Positions 16,718 to 25,021 of a stretch of DNA of 64,000 bases are shown piece after piece. Below the pieces are notes generated by a model, which had not been told where the DNA came from, did not search any database, and saw only the letters and a program-made list of their open reading frames with translations. This DNA comes from JAKPBU01 sp964425695 (GTDB taxonomy: Bacteria > Pseudomonadota > Gammaproteobacteria > Xanthomonadales > Xanthomonadaceae), in the NCBI GenBank assembly GCA_964425695.1, contig CAYRNF010000005.1, forward strand, positions 1-64,000, in the 5' to 3' direction. Within the stretch, counting starts at the first letter, position 1; the number at the start of each line of letters is the position of its first letter. The position numbers and the translations under genes are program-made.

Positions 16718-18118
16718 ATGCTTCCCCTCGTCGCCCTGGTCGGCCGCCCCAACGTCGGCAAGTCCACGCTCTTCAACGCGCTGACGCGCTCGCGCGATGC
16801 GCTGGTCCATGACCAGCCGGGCGTGACCCGCGACCGCAACTACGGCGTCTGCCGTTACGACGAGGCGCGCCCGTTCGTGCTGGTGGACACCGGCGGCATT
16901 GCCGGCCAGGAGGAAGGCCTTGCCGGCGCCACGGCGCGCCAGGCGCGTGCCGCCGCGGCCGAGGCCGACCTGGTCCTGTTCGTGGTGGACGGGCGCGAAG
17001 GTGCATCGTCGCTGGACGACGAGATCCTGGCCTGGCTGCGCAGGATCGATACGCCGGTCTTCCTGGTGGTCAACAAGACCGACGGGGTCGACGTGCAGGC
17101 GGCGCTGGCCGACTTCGCGCGGTACGGCTTCCGCGACGTGCTGGCGGTGTCCTCTGCGCACAAGCGCGGCATCGACGAACTGGTCAAGGCCGCCCTGGCG
17201 CGCCTGCCCGCCGATGGCGATGCCGAGCTGCTCGACGACGACCCCGAACGGATCCGCATCGCGTTCGTGGGCCGGCCCAACGTGGGCAAGTCCACGCTGG
17301 TGAATCGCATCCTGGGCGAGGAACGCATGATCGCGTCCGACGTGCCGGGCACCACGCGCGATTCGATCGCGGTGGACATCGAGCGTGACGGCCGCAAGTA
17401 CCGCCTGGTGGACACCGCGGGGCTGCGCCGCAAGTCCAAGGTGGACGAAGTGGTGGAGAAGTTCTCCATCGTCAAGACGCTGCAGGCCATCGAGCAGTGC
17501 CAGGTGGCGGTGATCATGGTGGACGCCAGCGAAGGTGTGACCGAGCAGGACGCCAGCGTCCTCGGCGCCGTGCTGGATGCCGGCCGCGCGCTGGTGGTCG
17601 CCGTGAACAAATGGGATGGCCTGACCACCTACCAGCGCGAGCAGGTGGGCGGACTGCTGGAGCGCAAGCTGTCGTTCGTCGACTGGGCGCCGGCGGTGCG
17701 CATCAGCGCGAAGCATGGCTCCGGTCTGCGCGAACTGTTCCGCGCGATCCACCGCGCGCATGCCTCCGCGACCAAGGCCTTCGGCACCAGTGAGGTGACT
17801 CGGGCCATCGAGGCGGCTTACGAGGCCAATCCGCCTCCCGTGGTGCGCGGCCACGCGCCCAAGCTGCGCTACGCGCATCCCGGTGGCGAGAACCCGCCCA
17901 CCTTCATCGTGCACGGCAACCGCCTGCGCAACCTGCCCGAACACTACAAGCGCTACCTGGAGAACTTCTTCCGCAGGCGCTTCAAGCTGGTGGGCACGCC
18001 CGTGCGGTTCGTCTTCAAGGAAGGCGACAATCCGTACAAGGACAAGAAGAACGTGCTTACCGATCGCCAGGTCGCGCGCAAGAAGCGGCTGCTGAGGCAC
18101 GTCAAGCGCAAGGGATGA
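16718..18118 (+). CDS. der: Ribosome biogenesis GTPase Der (EngA)
   Basis: Tandem GTPase needed for 50S subunit assembly. The 466 residues contain two G domains, each with a P loop GRPNVGKSTL (about residues 8-17 and 184-193), followed by DTGG/DTAG G3 and NKTD/NKWD G4 motifs, and a C-terminal KH-like domain ending in a lysine/arginine-rich tail. It follows bamB as in most gammaproteobacteria. Its stop overlaps the mobA start (ATGA). Confidence 0.98.
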   Translation: MLPLVALVGRPNVGKSTLFNALTRSRDALVHDQPGVTRDRNYGVCRYDEARPFVLVDTGGIAGQEEGLAGATARQARAAAAEADLVLFVVDGREGASSLDDEILAWLRRIDTPVFLVVNKTDGVDVQAALADFARYGFRDVLAVSSAHKRGIDELVKAALARLPADGDAELLDDDPERIRIAFVGRPNVGKSTLVNRILGEERMIASDVPGTTRDSIAVDIERDGRKYRLVDTAGLRRKSKVDEVVEKFSIVKTLQAIEQCQVAVIMVDASEGVTEQDASVLGAVLDAGRALVVAVNKWDGLTTYQREQVGGLLERKLSFVDWAPAVRISAKHGSGLRELFRAIHRAHASATKAFGTSEVTRAIEAAYEANPPPVVRGHAPKLRYAHPGGENPPTFIVHGNRLRNLPEHYKRYLENFFRRRFKLVGTPVRFVFKEGDNPYKDKKNVLTDRQVARKKRLLRHVKRKG

Positions 18119-18720
18119 CCGATCCGGCGCATCCGGATGCCGCGCGGATCGCGGCCGCGGGGATCACGCTGGGCATCCTGGCCGGTGGCCGCGCTTCGCG
18201 ACTGGGCGGAATGGACAAGGCGTGGATGCGCCGTGGCGGCGTGCCGCAGGTGCTGCGCATCGCGCACCGCTTCGATGGGGCGGTGGGCGCGGTGCTGGTC
18301 AGCGCCAACGCCGACCTGCCGCGCTACGCGCAGTCCGGCCTGCGCGCGATCCCCGACCGCTACGAAGGCATCGGCCCGCTCGGCGGACTGGAGGCGCTGG
18401 CGCAGGCATGCCCCACGCCCTGGTTGCTGACCCTGCCGGTGGACATCGTGGACGCCGGCGAAGGGCTGGTGGACATACTGGCCGCGGCGGGCGGGCAGGG
18501 CGCATGCGTCGAGGACGGTGCCGGGTTGCAGCCGCTGGCGGCGCTGTGGAACGCCGCGATGCTGCGCGAAGGCGCGTCCGGGGCCATCGCCGTTGGCGAG
18601 TACTCGGTGCAGGCGCTGCAACGCAGGCTCGGGATGCGCGCGATCCGCATGGCGGGCAGACGCCTGGGAAACCTCAACACCTTGCAGGACCTGCAGGCAG
18701 CGGGAGTCGAAACGCAATGA
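18115..18720 (+). CDS. mobA: Molybdenum cofactor guanylyltransferase
   Basis: Adds GMP to molybdopterin to form the Mo-bis-MGD cofactor. The 201 residues show the nucleotide-binding GILAGGRASRLGGMDKAW, RYEGIGPLGGLEAL, and the metal-binding LPVDIV where the family commonly has LPCDxP; the change to V-D-I still keeps the Asp. First of three Mo-cofactor genes coupled by overlaps: four bases with der and four with moeA. Confidence 0.88.
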   Translation: MTDPAHPDAARIAAAGITLGILAGGRASRLGGMDKAWMRRGGVPQVLRIAHRFDGAVGAVLVSANADLPRYAQSGLRAIPDRYEGIGPLGGLEALAQACPTPWLLTLPVDIVDAGEGLVDILAAAGGQGACVEDGAGLQPLAALWNAAMLREGASGAIAVGEYSVQALQRRLGMRAIRMAGRRLGNLNTLQDLQAAGVETQ

Positions 18721-19940
18721 GCCAGCCATCACCCGCATTCCCACAGCGCATCGCATTCGCCGAAGCCGAAGCGATCCTGCGCAGCGTGGCGGCCGCGCGA
18801 CGCCTGCCCGCCGAGCGCCTGGCGATCGGCCGCGCCCACGGCCGCGTGCTGGCGCAGGACATCGCCGCGCCCATGCCGCTGCCGGCCTTCGACAACAGTG
18901 CGATGGACGGCTTCGCCCTGCGCCACGCCGATGCCGCCGCCGACGCCACGCTGCGCCTGGTGGGCGAACAGTTCGCCGGTGCGGCGCTTGCGTTGCAGGT
19001 GCGCACGGGCGAATGCGTCCGCATCACCACCGGCGCGCCGCTGCCGCCCGGCGCGGACACCGTGGTGATGAAGGAGGATGCGGTGATCGACGGCGACCGC
19101 GTGTGCCTTGCTGTCGCGCCACGTGCCGGCCAGCACGTGCGTCATGCCGGGGAAGACGTGCGCACCGGCGATCCGGTGCTGGCGGCGGGCGAGCCGCTCA
19201 CCCCGGCGCGCATCGCGCTGGCCGCGTCGATGGGCCTGGCGGACCTGCCGGTCTCCGCGCGGCCCACGGTGGCGGTCTTCGCCACCGGCGACGAACTGGT
19301 GGAACCCGGCCTGCCGCTGCTGCCTGGCCAGATCTACAACTCCAACCGCGAGCTGCTGCTGGGCCTGCTGCGCGCCGACGGGCTGGAACCCACCGCGTGG
19401 CCCACGCTGCCGGACGATCCGGCGCGGCTCGGGACCATGCTGCGCGATGCGGCCGGCAGCTTCGACCTGGTGCTGACCTGCGGCGCGGTATCCGCGGGCG
19501 AAAAGGACCACATCCCCGCATTGCTGCAGGCCGACGGCCGAGTGCACTTCTGGAAGGTGCGCATGCGCCCGGGCATGCCGGTGCTGTTCGGCGAGCTGGG
19601 GCAGGCCGCCTTCCTGGGCCTTCCGGGCAATCCGGTGTCCGTGCTGGCGACGTGGCTGACCCTGGGCCGGGTACTCATTGACGGCCTGCAGGGCAGGGGA
19701 GAGCCTCGGCCGCGGCTGCGCGCGCGCCTGTCCGCCCCCTGGGCCAAACGCCACGAGCGGCTGGAGTTCCTGCGCGGGCGGCTGCGGCCGGGCGCCGACG
19801 GCGTGCTGTGGGCCACCCCGAATCCCGCGGACGGCTCCCACCGCATGCGTGGCGCCGCCGACAGCGACGTGCTGCTGGTCCTGCCCGAAGGCGCGCGGGC
19901 GTTTCCGCAGGGCGAAGCGGTGGACGTGCTGCTGTACTAG
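18717..19940 (+). CDS. moeA: Molybdopterin molybdotransferase
   Basis: Inserts molybdate into adenylated molybdopterin. The 407 residues carry the MoeA signatures PLPAFDNSAMDGFAL and RITTGAPLPPGADTVVMKED, the MoCF-domain GDELVEPG and GAVSAGEKDH, and FLGLPGNPVSVLATW. ATG 18717 overlaps the mobA stop and gives the expected length; the frame stays open upstream only as a shadow of mobA. Confidence 0.97.
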   Translation: MSQPSPAFPQRIAFAEAEAILRSVAAARRLPAERLAIGRAHGRVLAQDIAAPMPLPAFDNSAMDGFALRHADAAADATLRLVGEQFAGAALALQVRTGECVRITTGAPLPPGADTVVMKEDAVIDGDRVCLAVAPRAGQHVRHAGEDVRTGDPVLAAGEPLTPARIALAASMGLADLPVSARPTVAVFATGDELVEPGLPLLPGQIYNSNRELLLGLLRADGLEPTAWPTLPDDPARLGTMLRDAAGSFDLVLTCGAVSAGEKDHIPALLQADGRVHFWKVRMRPGMPVLFGELGQAAFLGLPGNPVSVLATWLTLGRVLIDGLQGRGEPRPRLRARLSAPWAKRHERLEFLRGRLRPGADGVLWATPNPADGSHRMRGAADSDVLLVLPEGARAFPQGEAVDVLLY

Positions 19941-19982
19941 GCTGGTGTACCAGGCTTGTCGCTCCACAGGACGGATTCCCGC

Positions 19983-21116
19983 ATGGCCATCCCCCAGATC
20001 AGTCCGCGCGAGGCGCAGCAGTGGATCCACGCCGGCGCCGTGCTGGTCGACGTGCGCGAGGAACACGAATTCGCCGAAGGCATGGCCGTTGGCGCACGCG
20101 GCGTGCCGCGCGCGGAGCTGGAACGCGGTCCGGCCACCTACTTCGCCGACCGCAGCCAGCCGCTGGTCCTGATCTGCCAGGCCGGCGGGCGTTCGATGCT
20201 GGCCGCCGAAGTGCTGGCCAGCCTAGGCTACCTGAAGGTGGCCTCGATCCGCGGCGGCATGAACCAGTGGAAGGCGACCGGGCTGCCGGTGAGCGCGCCG
20301 GCGGCGGCCGTGGATGGCGACTTCAACGAGCGCTACGCGCGCCACCTGCTGCTGCCGGAAATCGGCGCGCGCGGGCAGCGCCGGCTGGAGGCGGCCAGCG
20401 TCCTGCTGCTGGGTGCGGGCGGGCTGGGTTCGCCGGCCGCGTTCTACCTGGCCGCTGCCGGGGTGGGCCACCTGCGCCTGGTGGACGACGACGTGGTGGA
20501 GCGGAGCAACCTGCAGCGCCAGATCCTGCACGCGGACGCCGACGTGGGCATGCCGAAGGTGGATTCCGCGGAGGTCCGCCTGTCCGCGCTCAACCCGCGC
20601 ACCACGATCGAGGCCGTGCGCGAACGGCTCGACGCGGGCAACGTGGAGCGCCTGCTCGGCGGCGTGGACGTGGTGGTGGACGGCGCGGACAACTTCCCGG
20701 CGCGCTACCTGCTCAACGATGCCTGCGTGAAGCTGGGCATTCCGCTGGTGTACGGCGCGGTGCATCGCTTCGAGGGACAGGTGGCCGTGTTCGACGCCGG
20801 GCGCTACCGCGGCGCGGCGCCGTGCTACCGCTGCCTGTTCTCGCAACCGCCGCCGCCGGAAGCCGCGCCCAACTGCGCCGAAGCCGGCGTGCTCGGCGTG
20901 CTGCCCGGCGTGACCGGACTGCTGCAGGCGACCGAGGCGTTGAAGCTGCTGCTGGGGCTGGGCGATCCGCTGCGCGGCCGGCTGCTGCACTTCGATGCGC
21001 TGGGCATGCGGTTTCGCGAGACGCGCCTTTCGCCCGACCCGGACTGCGCGGTGTGCGCGCCGGGCCGTGCATTCCCCGGTTACATCGACTACGCGGCGTT
21101 CTGCGCATCGGCGTAG
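19983..21116 (+). CDS. moeB: MoeB/ThiF-type adenylyltransferase with N-terminal rhodanese domain
   Basis: Activates the C-terminal glycine of a sulphur carrier (MoaD or ThiS) as an acyl-adenylate. A rhodanese domain comes first (about 1-105, active-site loop CQAGGRS), then an E1-like ThiF domain with LLLGAGGLGSPAAFYLAAAG and DDDVVERSNLQRQ, and two Zn CxxC pairs (CYRC and CAVC). Rhodanese is usually C-terminal in MOCS3-type proteins, so the N-terminal position is the less common order seen in several proteobacteria. ATG 19983 is favoured over a TTG nine codons earlier. Confidence 0.92.
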   Translation: MAIPQISPREAQQWIHAGAVLVDVREEHEFAEGMAVGARGVPRAELERGPATYFADRSQPLVLICQAGGRSMLAAEVLASLGYLKVASIRGGMNQWKATGLPVSAPAAAVDGDFNERYARHLLLPEIGARGQRRLEAASVLLLGAGGLGSPAAFYLAAAGVGHLRLVDDDVVERSNLQRQILHADADVGMPKVDSAEVRLSALNPRTTIEAVRERLDAGNVERLLGGVDVVVDGADNFPARYLLNDACVKLGIPLVYGAVHRFEGQVAVFDAGRYRGAAPCYRCLFSQPPPPEAAPNCAEAGVLGVLPGVTGLLQATEALKLLLGLGDPLRGRLLHFDALGMRFRETRLSPDPDCAVCAPGRAFPGYIDYAAFCASA

Positions 21117-21199
21117 CCGGCGCGGCGTGTGCAGCCTGCGTGCAGGCCCGCGGCGGGGCATCGATTAACCTGTGCCGGTTCCCCGACACGAGCCTTGCG

Positions 21200-22273
21200 A
21201 TGCGCCGCCAGATCCGGTTCCAGATCCTCGCCCTGTTGCTGCTGCTGGCCGCGTGCAGCGTGTCGCTGCCGTCCTTCGCCGCCGATCCGTGCCCGGCGTT
21301 GCGCAACCAGAAGAACGCCGCCGACGTGGCCACGCGCATCGCGGCGTGGGCGTGCGAAGCCAACCAGAACTGGTATTCGCCCTTCATCGATGTCGAGGGC
21401 CGGGTGCATGGCGTGCGCACCTACGAGGCGGAAGCGAGCGCGCTGGCCAACAGCGTGCAGGCCTGGCAGCAGGTGGCGATCTACTGGAACGACAGCGGCC
21501 TGCTCCCGCAGGCCTACGGACGCCCCGGGGCCAGCGAATGCGCGTACGCCAACACCTCGCGCTATCCGTCGCCGGCGTGCCGGTCGTTCGTGATCGACAC
21601 GCCGTGGTCGGCGGCGTTCGTGTCCTGGGTCATGCGCCGCGCGGGCGTTCCCGGCTTCACCGGTTCGCCCAGCCACGTCAGCTACGTGCGCGATGCCTAC
21701 CGCAACGGGGAGCAGAACGCCTACCAGGTGGTCGACCCGCGCGCGGGCAAGCCGGCGCCGGGCGACATGCTGTGCTACGTGCGCGTCCCGTCGCGCATCT
21801 ACGGGTTCGGCGACCTGGCCACGCTGCTCAGTTCGGCCAACGGCGAAGGCCTGAACATGCACTGCGACATCGTGGTGGGCGCTCGCGCCGGGAACCTGGC
21901 CTACCTGGTCGGCGGCAACGTGGCCCAGGCCGTGACGCTGCGCATGCTGCGCCTGGCGCCCAACGGCTACTTCGCCAACCTGCCGATGCGCACCCCCAGC
22001 GACCCGCAGTGCACGCCCGACACGCCGGACGGCTGCAACAGCAACCGCCAGGACTGGGCGATGCTGCTCAAGCTGCGTCCGGCCGCTGAGCTGGCGCAGC
22101 TGCCGCCGCCGTACGTGCCGCCACCGAGCCAGGTGCTGCCGGCTCCGCAGAACCAGCAGTGCTGCGTGAACTGCGTGGTCGGTTCCGGCATCCCGCGCTG
22201 CCCCGCGGGGAGCACGTCGCCCGTGCCGGCGAATCCGGATCCCGCCCGGCAGGTGCCGCCGACACGGCCGTGA
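21200..22273 (+). CDS. Exported DUF2272-type protein, probable cell-wall amidase-like fold
   Basis: Exported protein of unknown substrate. The 357 residues begin with a hydrophobic signal (RFQILALLLLLAAC, either a lipobox Cys or cleavage after SFA). The central part matches the DUF2272 pattern: TPWSAAFVSWVMRRAGVPGF with a WSAAFVSW block, GDMLCYVR, and HCDIVVGARAGNLAYLVGGN, a Cys/His arrangement like NlpC/P60 or CHAP hydrolases. The C terminus is proline-rich with CC and CVVC pairs. Peptidoglycan activity is inference. It stands alone after the Mo-cofactor genes. Confidence 0.75.
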   Translation: MRRQIRFQILALLLLLAACSVSLPSFAADPCPALRNQKNAADVATRIAAWACEANQNWYSPFIDVEGRVHGVRTYEAEASALANSVQAWQQVAIYWNDSGLLPQAYGRPGASECAYANTSRYPSPACRSFVIDTPWSAAFVSWVMRRAGVPGFTGSPSHVSYVRDAYRNGEQNAYQVVDPRAGKPAPGDMLCYVRVPSRIYGFGDLATLLSSANGEGLNMHCDIVVGARAGNLAYLVGGNVAQAVTLRMLRLAPNGYFANLPMRTPSDPQCTPDTPDGCNSNRQDWAMLLKLRPAAELAQLPPPYVPPPSQVLPAPQNQQCCVNCVVGSGIPRCPAGSTSPVPANPDPARQVPPTRP

Positions 22274-22353
22274 ACGGGATGCAGGCCACTGTCCGCAGAC
22301 CCGGTCGCGATGCAGGTGGCATGCGCGCAGCGCGTTGAGCCGGACGCACCCGC

Positions 22354-22686
22354 GTGACCACCCACGTGCTGTTCGTCTGCAGCCAGAACCGGCTGCGCAG
22401 CCCGACCGCCGAGCAGGTATTCGCGAACTGGCCCGGCGCCGAAACGTCCTCCGCCGGCCTGAATCACGACGCGGAGAACCCGTTGACGCCGGAGCTTCTG
22501 CAGTGGGCCGACATCATCTTCGTGATGGAACGCGCACACCGCTCCAAGCTGTCAGCAAGGTTCAATCGGCACCTGGGCGGCAAGCGCGTCATCTGCCTGG
22601 AGATCCCGGACGACTACGACTACATGGACGAAGACCTGATCCGCCTGCTCCGGGCCAAGGTCCCGCGCCATCTGCCGGCGCGGTAG
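22354..22686 (+). CDS. Low-molecular-weight phosphatase-like protein
   Basis: Short member of the LMW protein-tyrosine-phosphatase fold (110 residues against about 150). It starts with GTG at 22354. The N terminus HVLFVCSQNRLRSPTAEQVF resembles the P-loop C-x5-R of the family, with CSQNRLRS. The general-acid DPY motif is lost or altered; IPDDYDYMDEDLI keeps Asp residues in about the right place. It may dephosphorylate an unidentified protein or be a binding protein only. Confidence 0.7.
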   Translation: MTTHVLFVCSQNRLRSPTAEQVFANWPGAETSSAGLNHDAENPLTPELLQWADIIFVMERAHRSKLSARFNRHLGGKRVICLEIPDDYDYMDEDLIRLLRAKVPRHLPAR

Positions 22687-22761
22687 CCAGCGCGCGATGC
22701 GATCCCCCGCCCATGCCCGCGCGCGTCGCGCAGGCGCGGCCCGACATGGCGGCCTAGGGCG

Positions 22762-23538
22762 CTAGCGCGACAGGAATTCCGTCAACGCCTTCGCATACAT
22801 GGCCTCATCCAGCGCGTTGTGGCCGGCGTCCGGCATGGCAACCACTTCAGGCGGCTGCGGCACGGCCGCGATGAGCGCGTCGGTGCGGGCAGGCGGCACC
22901 ACGGTATCGCGTGCGGCGCGCACGACGAGCCATCGGCCACGGTACGCACGCAGCCATGCCGCCGAGGGATAGCGCTCGTGCAGCAGCCAGCGCACCGGCA
23001 GCCACGGGTAGTGCGCCTGTGCCACGGCCGCAAGGCTGTCGAAGGGCGTCACCAGCACCAGCCGGTCGACGGGCCGCCGCGATGCCACGTAGCTGGCCAC
23101 GCCGCTGCCGAGGCTCCGCCCGATGACCGCGGGCGGCGCAGCGGGATGGCGGCGCTGCGCTTCGTCGTAGATCGCCAACGCGTCGGCGAGCAACGCGGGT
23201 TGCGAAGGTTCGCCGTCGCTGGCGCCGTACCCGCGATAGGCCAGCAGGTACACGGCGTGGTCGGGCAGGGCGCGCGCGAACACGGCGCGGTTCGCGCCGA
23301 CGTCTTCGCCATTGCCGCCGAAATAGACCACGGCGCGTCGTGCGCCCGGATGCAACCGCCATCCGCGCAGGGTCGTCCCGTCATCGCGCGGCAGCGCGAA
23401 ATCGGTGCCGGCAGCGGCGACGCGCGTGAACTGGGGGTAGTACACCAGTGCGCGCTGGTTCGCGGACATCCAGGCGCACAGGCCGCCATACGCCAGCAGC
23501 ACGGCGCCCAGCAGCAGCCATGCCCGCCGGCGGATCAC
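22762..23538 (-). CDS. Alpha/beta hydrolase with N-terminal membrane anchor
   Basis: Serine hydrolase of the BEM46/YfhR-like group. The 258 residues begin with one hydrophobic helix (about 4-22), followed by YFGGNGEDVGANR (oxyanion region), LLAYRGYGASDGEP, nucleophile Ser in VIGRSLGSGVAS, an Asp in AARDTVVP and His in DAGHNALDE near the end. The GTG start at 23538 overlaps the DUF1244 stop (GTGA), so the two are coupled. Substrate unknown. Confidence 0.85.
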   Translation of the reverse strand: MIRRRAWLLLGAVLLAYGGLCAWMSANQRALVYYPQFTRVAAAGTDFALPRDDGTTLRGWRLHPGARRAVVYFGGNGEDVGANRAVFARALPDHAVYLLAYRGYGASDGEPSQPALLADALAIYDEAQRRHPAAPPAVIGRSLGSGVASYVASRRPVDRLVLVTPFDSLAAVAQAHYPWLPVRWLLHERYPSAAWLRAYRGRWLVVRAARDTVVPPARTDALIAAVPQPPEVVAMPDAGHNALDEAMYAKALTEFLSR

Positions 23539-23846
23539 GGCAGGGGCTTGGGATGCGCCCGTTGCGCGCTTTCGAACGCCGCCAACTGCTCCGCGGTCGC
23601 CTCGCGCTGGTGCTTGGCTTTCCAGGCCGCGAAGGGTTCGCCGTACACGGCTTCGCGCGCGGTGTCGCGGTCCATGGCGATGCCGCGTTCCGCACCCGCC
23701 TCGCGGTACCAGTCGGCCAGGCAGTTGCGGCAGAAGCCGGCCAGGATCATCAGGTCGATGTTCTGCACGTCGGGCCGCGCCTGCATCAGGTGGTCGCGCA
23801 GGCGGCGGAAGGTGGCCGCTTCCAGCTCGGTGGTGGTGTCGGTCAT
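23535..23846 (-). CDS. DUF1244 protein
   Basis: Small cytoplasmic protein (103 residues) of the DUF1244 family, with the diagnostic block LMILAGFCRNCLADWYREA and REAVYGEPFAAWKAKHQ. The CRNC Cys pair suggests metal or redox chemistry, but no function is known. ATG 23846 has GGAG six bases upstream. Coupled to the downstream hydrolase; divergent from folD. Confidence 0.85.
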   Translation of the reverse strand: MTDTTTELEAATFRRLRDHLMQARPDVQNIDLMILAGFCRNCLADWYREAGAERGIAMDRDTAREAVYGEPFAAWKAKHQREATAEQLAAFESAQRAHPKPLP

Positions 23847-24005
23847 GGTGTCTCCGGCTGGCCGTGGATTCAGCTGCGCATTGTAGGAGCCGCGGGCGCG
23901 GCGTCCGCCGTGGTCCTGCCGGCGGAAGCCGATGCTCCGACGGCGCGCCTGCACGGACTGCGCGATCGGGGACAATAGCCGCTCCGCTCCACGCAACAGG
24001 CCCGC

Positions 24006-24869
24006 ATGACCGCCCGCATCCTCGACGGCCGCCGCATCGCCGATGCCTTGCTCGACAGCCTGAAGGCGCAGGTGGACGCGCGCGTGGCCGCCGGGAAATC
24101 CCGGCCCGGCCTGGCCGTGGTGCTGGTGGGGCAGGACCCGGCCTCGCAGTCGTACGTGCGCAACAAGCGGCGCGCCGCATCGATCGTGGGCATCGAGGCC
24201 TTCGACTTCGACCTGCCCGCCGGCACGTCGCAGGCGGAACTGCTGGCCCTGATCGACCGCCTCAACGCCGATCCGACCGTGCACGGGATCCTGGTGCAGC
24301 TGCCGCTGCCGGGCATCGCCGATGCCACGGCCCTGATCGAGCGCATCCGCCCGGACAAGGACGTGGACGGTTTCCACCCGGCGAACGTGGGCCACCTGGC
24401 GCTGCGCCAGTTCGGCCTGCGTCCCTGCACGCCGCGCGGCATCACCACCCTGCTGGCGTGGACCGACCGCCCGGTGCGCGGGCAGAGCGCCACGATCGTG
24501 GGGGTCAGCAACCACGTGGGCCGGCCCATGGCGCTGGAACTGCTGATCGCCGGCTGCACCGTGACCAGCTGCCACAAGTTCACGCCGCCTGACGTGCTCA
24601 GGCGCCACGTGGGCGAGGCGGACATCCTGGTGGTGGCCGTGGGCCGCCCCGGGCTGATCCCCGGCGAATGGGTGAAGCCCGGCGCGGTGGTGATCGACGT
24701 GGGCATCAACCGGCTGGACGACGGCCGCCTTACCGGCGACGTGCAGTTCGAAGCCGCGGCGCGGCGCGCCAGCTGGATCACTCCGGTGCCGGGCGGGGTG
24801 GGGCCCATGACCGTGGCCACCTTGATGCAGAACACCCTGGAAGCCGCCGAAGCCGCGGATGGCCTGTAG
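24006..24869 (+). CDS. folD: Methylenetetrahydrofolate dehydrogenase / cyclohydrolase
   Basis: Bifunctional enzyme making 10-formyl-THF and NADPH from methylene-THF. The 287 residues contain the catalytic Lys region SYVRNKRRA, VHGILVQLPLP, KDVDGFHPANVG, and NAD(P)-binding VGVSNHVGRPMALEL, with PGGVGPMTVATLMQNT at the end. It lies divergently from DUF1244. Its TAG stop sits inside a REP repeat. Confidence 0.98.
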   Translation: MTARILDGRRIADALLDSLKAQVDARVAAGKSRPGLAVVLVGQDPASQSYVRNKRRAASIVGIEAFDFDLPAGTSQAELLALIDRLNADPTVHGILVQLPLPGIADATALIERIRPDKDVDGFHPANVGHLALRQFGLRPCTPRGITTLLAWTDRPVRGQSATIVGVSNHVGRPMALELLIAGCTVTSCHKFTPPDVLRRHVGEADILVVAVGRPGLIPGEWVKPGAVVIDVGINRLDDGRLTGDVQFEAAARRASWITPVPGGVGPMTVATLMQNTLEAAEAADGL

Positions 24870-24953
24870 GGGCGGCTCCCACCGCGACCGCTTGGCGCAG
24901 CACTCCGACTCCGGGGACAGACCGCTGAAGCCTTGCGACTGAAGCCGCTCCTG
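24866..24953. repeat. Degenerate REP pair between folD and guaB
   Basis: 24866-24887 reads GTAGGGGCGGCTCCC then ACCGCGA, and 24937-24953 is an inverted, degenerate copy (GAAGCCGCTCCTGC). The consensus elsewhere in the window is GTAGGAGCGGCTTC followed by AGCCGCGA. The first copy contains the folD stop codon TAG. A still more degenerate copy is near 23883. Confidence 0.65.
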
Positions 24954-24986
24954 CGAGACGGCGGCCATCGCGGCCGGCAAACCGGC

Positions 24987-24992
24987 TAAAAT
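24987..24992 (+). promoter_or_regulatory. guaB: Candidate guaB -10 box
   Basis: TAAAAT is 29 bases before the guaB start in an otherwise GC-rich stretch. No good -35 is seen at 17 bases, so this is a weak call. Confidence 0.3.
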
Positions 24993-25021
24993 GGCGCGCT
25001 TCCCCACTTCCGGGTCCGCCG